Below, one piece after another: positions 5,546 to 5,944 of a DNA stretch of 5,944 nt. Source of the DNA: Fibrobacteraceae bacterium (GTDB lineage Bacteria; Fibrobacterota; Fibrobacteria; Fibrobacterales; Fibrobacteraceae). The translations under genes were made by a program, and so were the position numbers. Each line of letters opens with the position of its first letter. Within the stretch, counting starts at the first letter, position 1. The DNA lies in contig JALNVO010000172.1 in the NCBI GenBank assembly GCA_023231365.1, positions 1 through 5,944 on the forward strand, given 5' to 3'. Under the pieces are notes generated by a model, which saw only the letters and a program-made list of their open reading frames with translations, did not search any database and had not been told where the DNA came from.

Positions 5546-5828
5546 AGGGATCACTCCTACTCCTTTCGCATATTCATCTATGAAGGATCAAGGGCTCTAA
5601 ACGCTGAAGCGCAAGTGTTCGTGCTTCCCAATCCATTCACCAATTCCAGGGATCATTCTCACTAAGTGCTAAAGCACAAGAGTTCATGTTTCCTACTCCT
5701 TTCGCACACTCATCTATGAAGGATCAGAGTCACTAAGCGCTAAAGCGCCAAGTGTCTCTGTTTCCCAATACGCTCACCAATTCCAGGGATCACTCTCACT
5801 AAGCACTGAAGTGCAAGTGTTCGTGTTT
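5546..5828. repeat. Alternating tandem hairpin repeat, about 136-bp period made of two ~66-71 bp half-units
   Basis: Half-units start with A(A/G)GGATCA: 5546-5582 (truncated, no hairpin), 5583-5647, 5648-5718, 5719-5784 and 5785-5828. They alternate in their tails: one type ends TCACCAATTCC, the other TTTCGCA(T/C)A(T/C)TCATCTATG. Each full half-unit carries CTAA, a small hairpin with loop TAAA or TGAA, and then CAAG. The four stems are CGC/GCG (5602-5611), GTGC/GCAC (5666-5677), GCGC/GCGC (5737-5748) and GCAC/GTGC (5803-5814). Different bases with preserved pairing point to selection for structure. The first half-unit appears to be a deletion derivative. Not a CRISPR: units are contiguous and alternate, without unique spacers. 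Family not recognised. Confidence 0.75.
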
Positions 5829-5849
5829 CTTGCTCGGTTCTTGACAATT

Positions 5850-5878
5850 GGACGATATTGACGCTTCGCGTCATCGCC
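5850..5878. repeat. Bulged hairpin at the start of repeat R copy 2
   Basis: GACGC (5860-5864) pairs with GCGTC (5868-5872) around TTC. Outside it, CGAT (5853-5856) pairs with ATCG (5873-5876), and GG (5850-5851) pairs with CC (5877-5878), with ATT and A bulges on the left side. Eleven pairs form in total. Copy 1 has only the inner part of this stem. Confidence 0.5.
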
Positions 5879-5932
5879 TGCATTTCGGTCATACTTAAGC
5901 AAGCTTGAGTGCGACTCTCAATTTGGGCGATT
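5861..5932. repeat. Interspersed structured repeat R, copy 2
   Basis: About 72 bp matching copy 1 (5349-5423) at ACGCTTCGCGTCA, TTTCGGTCATAC and CTCAATTTGGGCGATT, offset by 509-512 bases. Its long hairpin uses GTCATACTTAAGC (5888-5900) against GCTTGAGTGCGAC (5903-5915), with two T-G wobbles and one mismatch. It lies at the same position as in copy 1 but with a different apical stem. Copy 2 lies immediately after the tandem repeat and near the right edge, so further copies may exist outside the window. Confidence 0.65.
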
Positions 5933-5944
5933 TCATCGTCCGCA

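Larger units (their letters stand above)
5162..5944. other. Non-coding, hairpin-dense repeat region (no credible gene)
   Basis: These 783 bases contain no ORF with a ribosome site or recognisable protein; the open frames that exist run through the repeats. I count thirteen short inverted repeats in about 715 bases. They are: 5202-5219; 5277-5294 (TAGCGAA/TTCGCTA, loop CTCG); 5318-5332 (GATGCC/GGCATC, loop GAA); 5349-5359; 5375-5406; 5469-5482 (GCATGC twice); 5531-5545 (ACGAA/TTCGT); four in the tandem repeat at 5602-5611, 5666-5677, 5737-5748 and 5803-5814; and 5850-5878 and 5888-5915. Long-range complements also exist, such as TGTCGG (5448-5453) with CCGACA (5501-5506). Two repeat families are annotated separately. 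The region reaches the right edge and may continue. Confidence 0.7.

Noticed and set aside
5258..5554. Open frame of 98 codons on the minus strand
   Set aside because: It lies across several hairpins and repeat R copy 1, lacks a ribosome site, and has no recognisable protein features.
5345..5665. Open frame of 106 codons on the plus strand through the repeat region
   Set aside because: It has no ribosome site, spans repeat R and the hairpin repeats, and continues only as frameshifted noise. Repeats keep structure, not reading frame (half-units of 65, 66 and 71 bp).
5546..5828. CRISPR array
   Set aside because: Units are contiguous, of alternating types and diverged throughout; there are no unique spacers of even length and no cas genes.

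Overview
The window looks like part of a chromosome from a diderm (Gram-negative-type) bacterium of moderate GC. The evidence for an outer membrane is a complete TonB-dependent outer-membrane receptor. The species cannot be named from the sequence. The four-cysteine MarR-type regulator and the iron-uptake genes would suit an anaerobic, host-associated lineage, but that is inference only.

Layout from left to right: (1) 1-573, minus strand: the first 191 codons of a MarR-family repressor that runs off the left edge. (2) 574-730: its control region, with a good sigma70-type promoter, an 18-bp operator-like imperfect palindrome inside the promoter spacer, a second copy of that operator 43 bp away, and a GC-rich stem-loop in the marR leader. 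(3) 734-1305: a decayed, internally deleted IS3-family element that keeps both inverted-repeat ends but has lost orfA and part of orfB. It lies where a divergent target gene of the MarR repressor would be expected. (4) 1411-2478, minus strand: a periplasmic binding protein of the iron/siderophore/cobalamin ABC-transporter class. (5) 2479-2881: a 403-bp divergent intergenic region with a strong imperfect hairpin and one doubtful small ORF. (6) 2882-5161, plus strand: a TonB-dependent siderophore-type receptor with an unusually long N-terminus ahead of its signal peptide. (7) 5162-5944: 783 bp without a credible gene, packed with hairpins and two families of diverged repeats, continuing to the right edge.

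The receptor and the binding protein plausibly form one metal-chelate uptake route: the receptor brings the ligand across the outer membrane using TonB energy, and the binding protein hands it to an inner-membrane ABC permease. The permease, the ATPase and TonB/ExbBD are not in the window. The binding-protein gene is visibly more AT-rich than marR and the receptor, so the pair may not share a recent history.

The most unusual part is the right-hand end. Four related hairpins in an alternating tandem repeat keep their pairing while the stem bases change. A second repeat, present twice about 510 bp apart, keeps a long hairpin at the same place with a different apical stem. This is the pattern expected of sequence selected for secondary structure (RNA or single-stranded DNA). 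I cannot assign it to a known element family.
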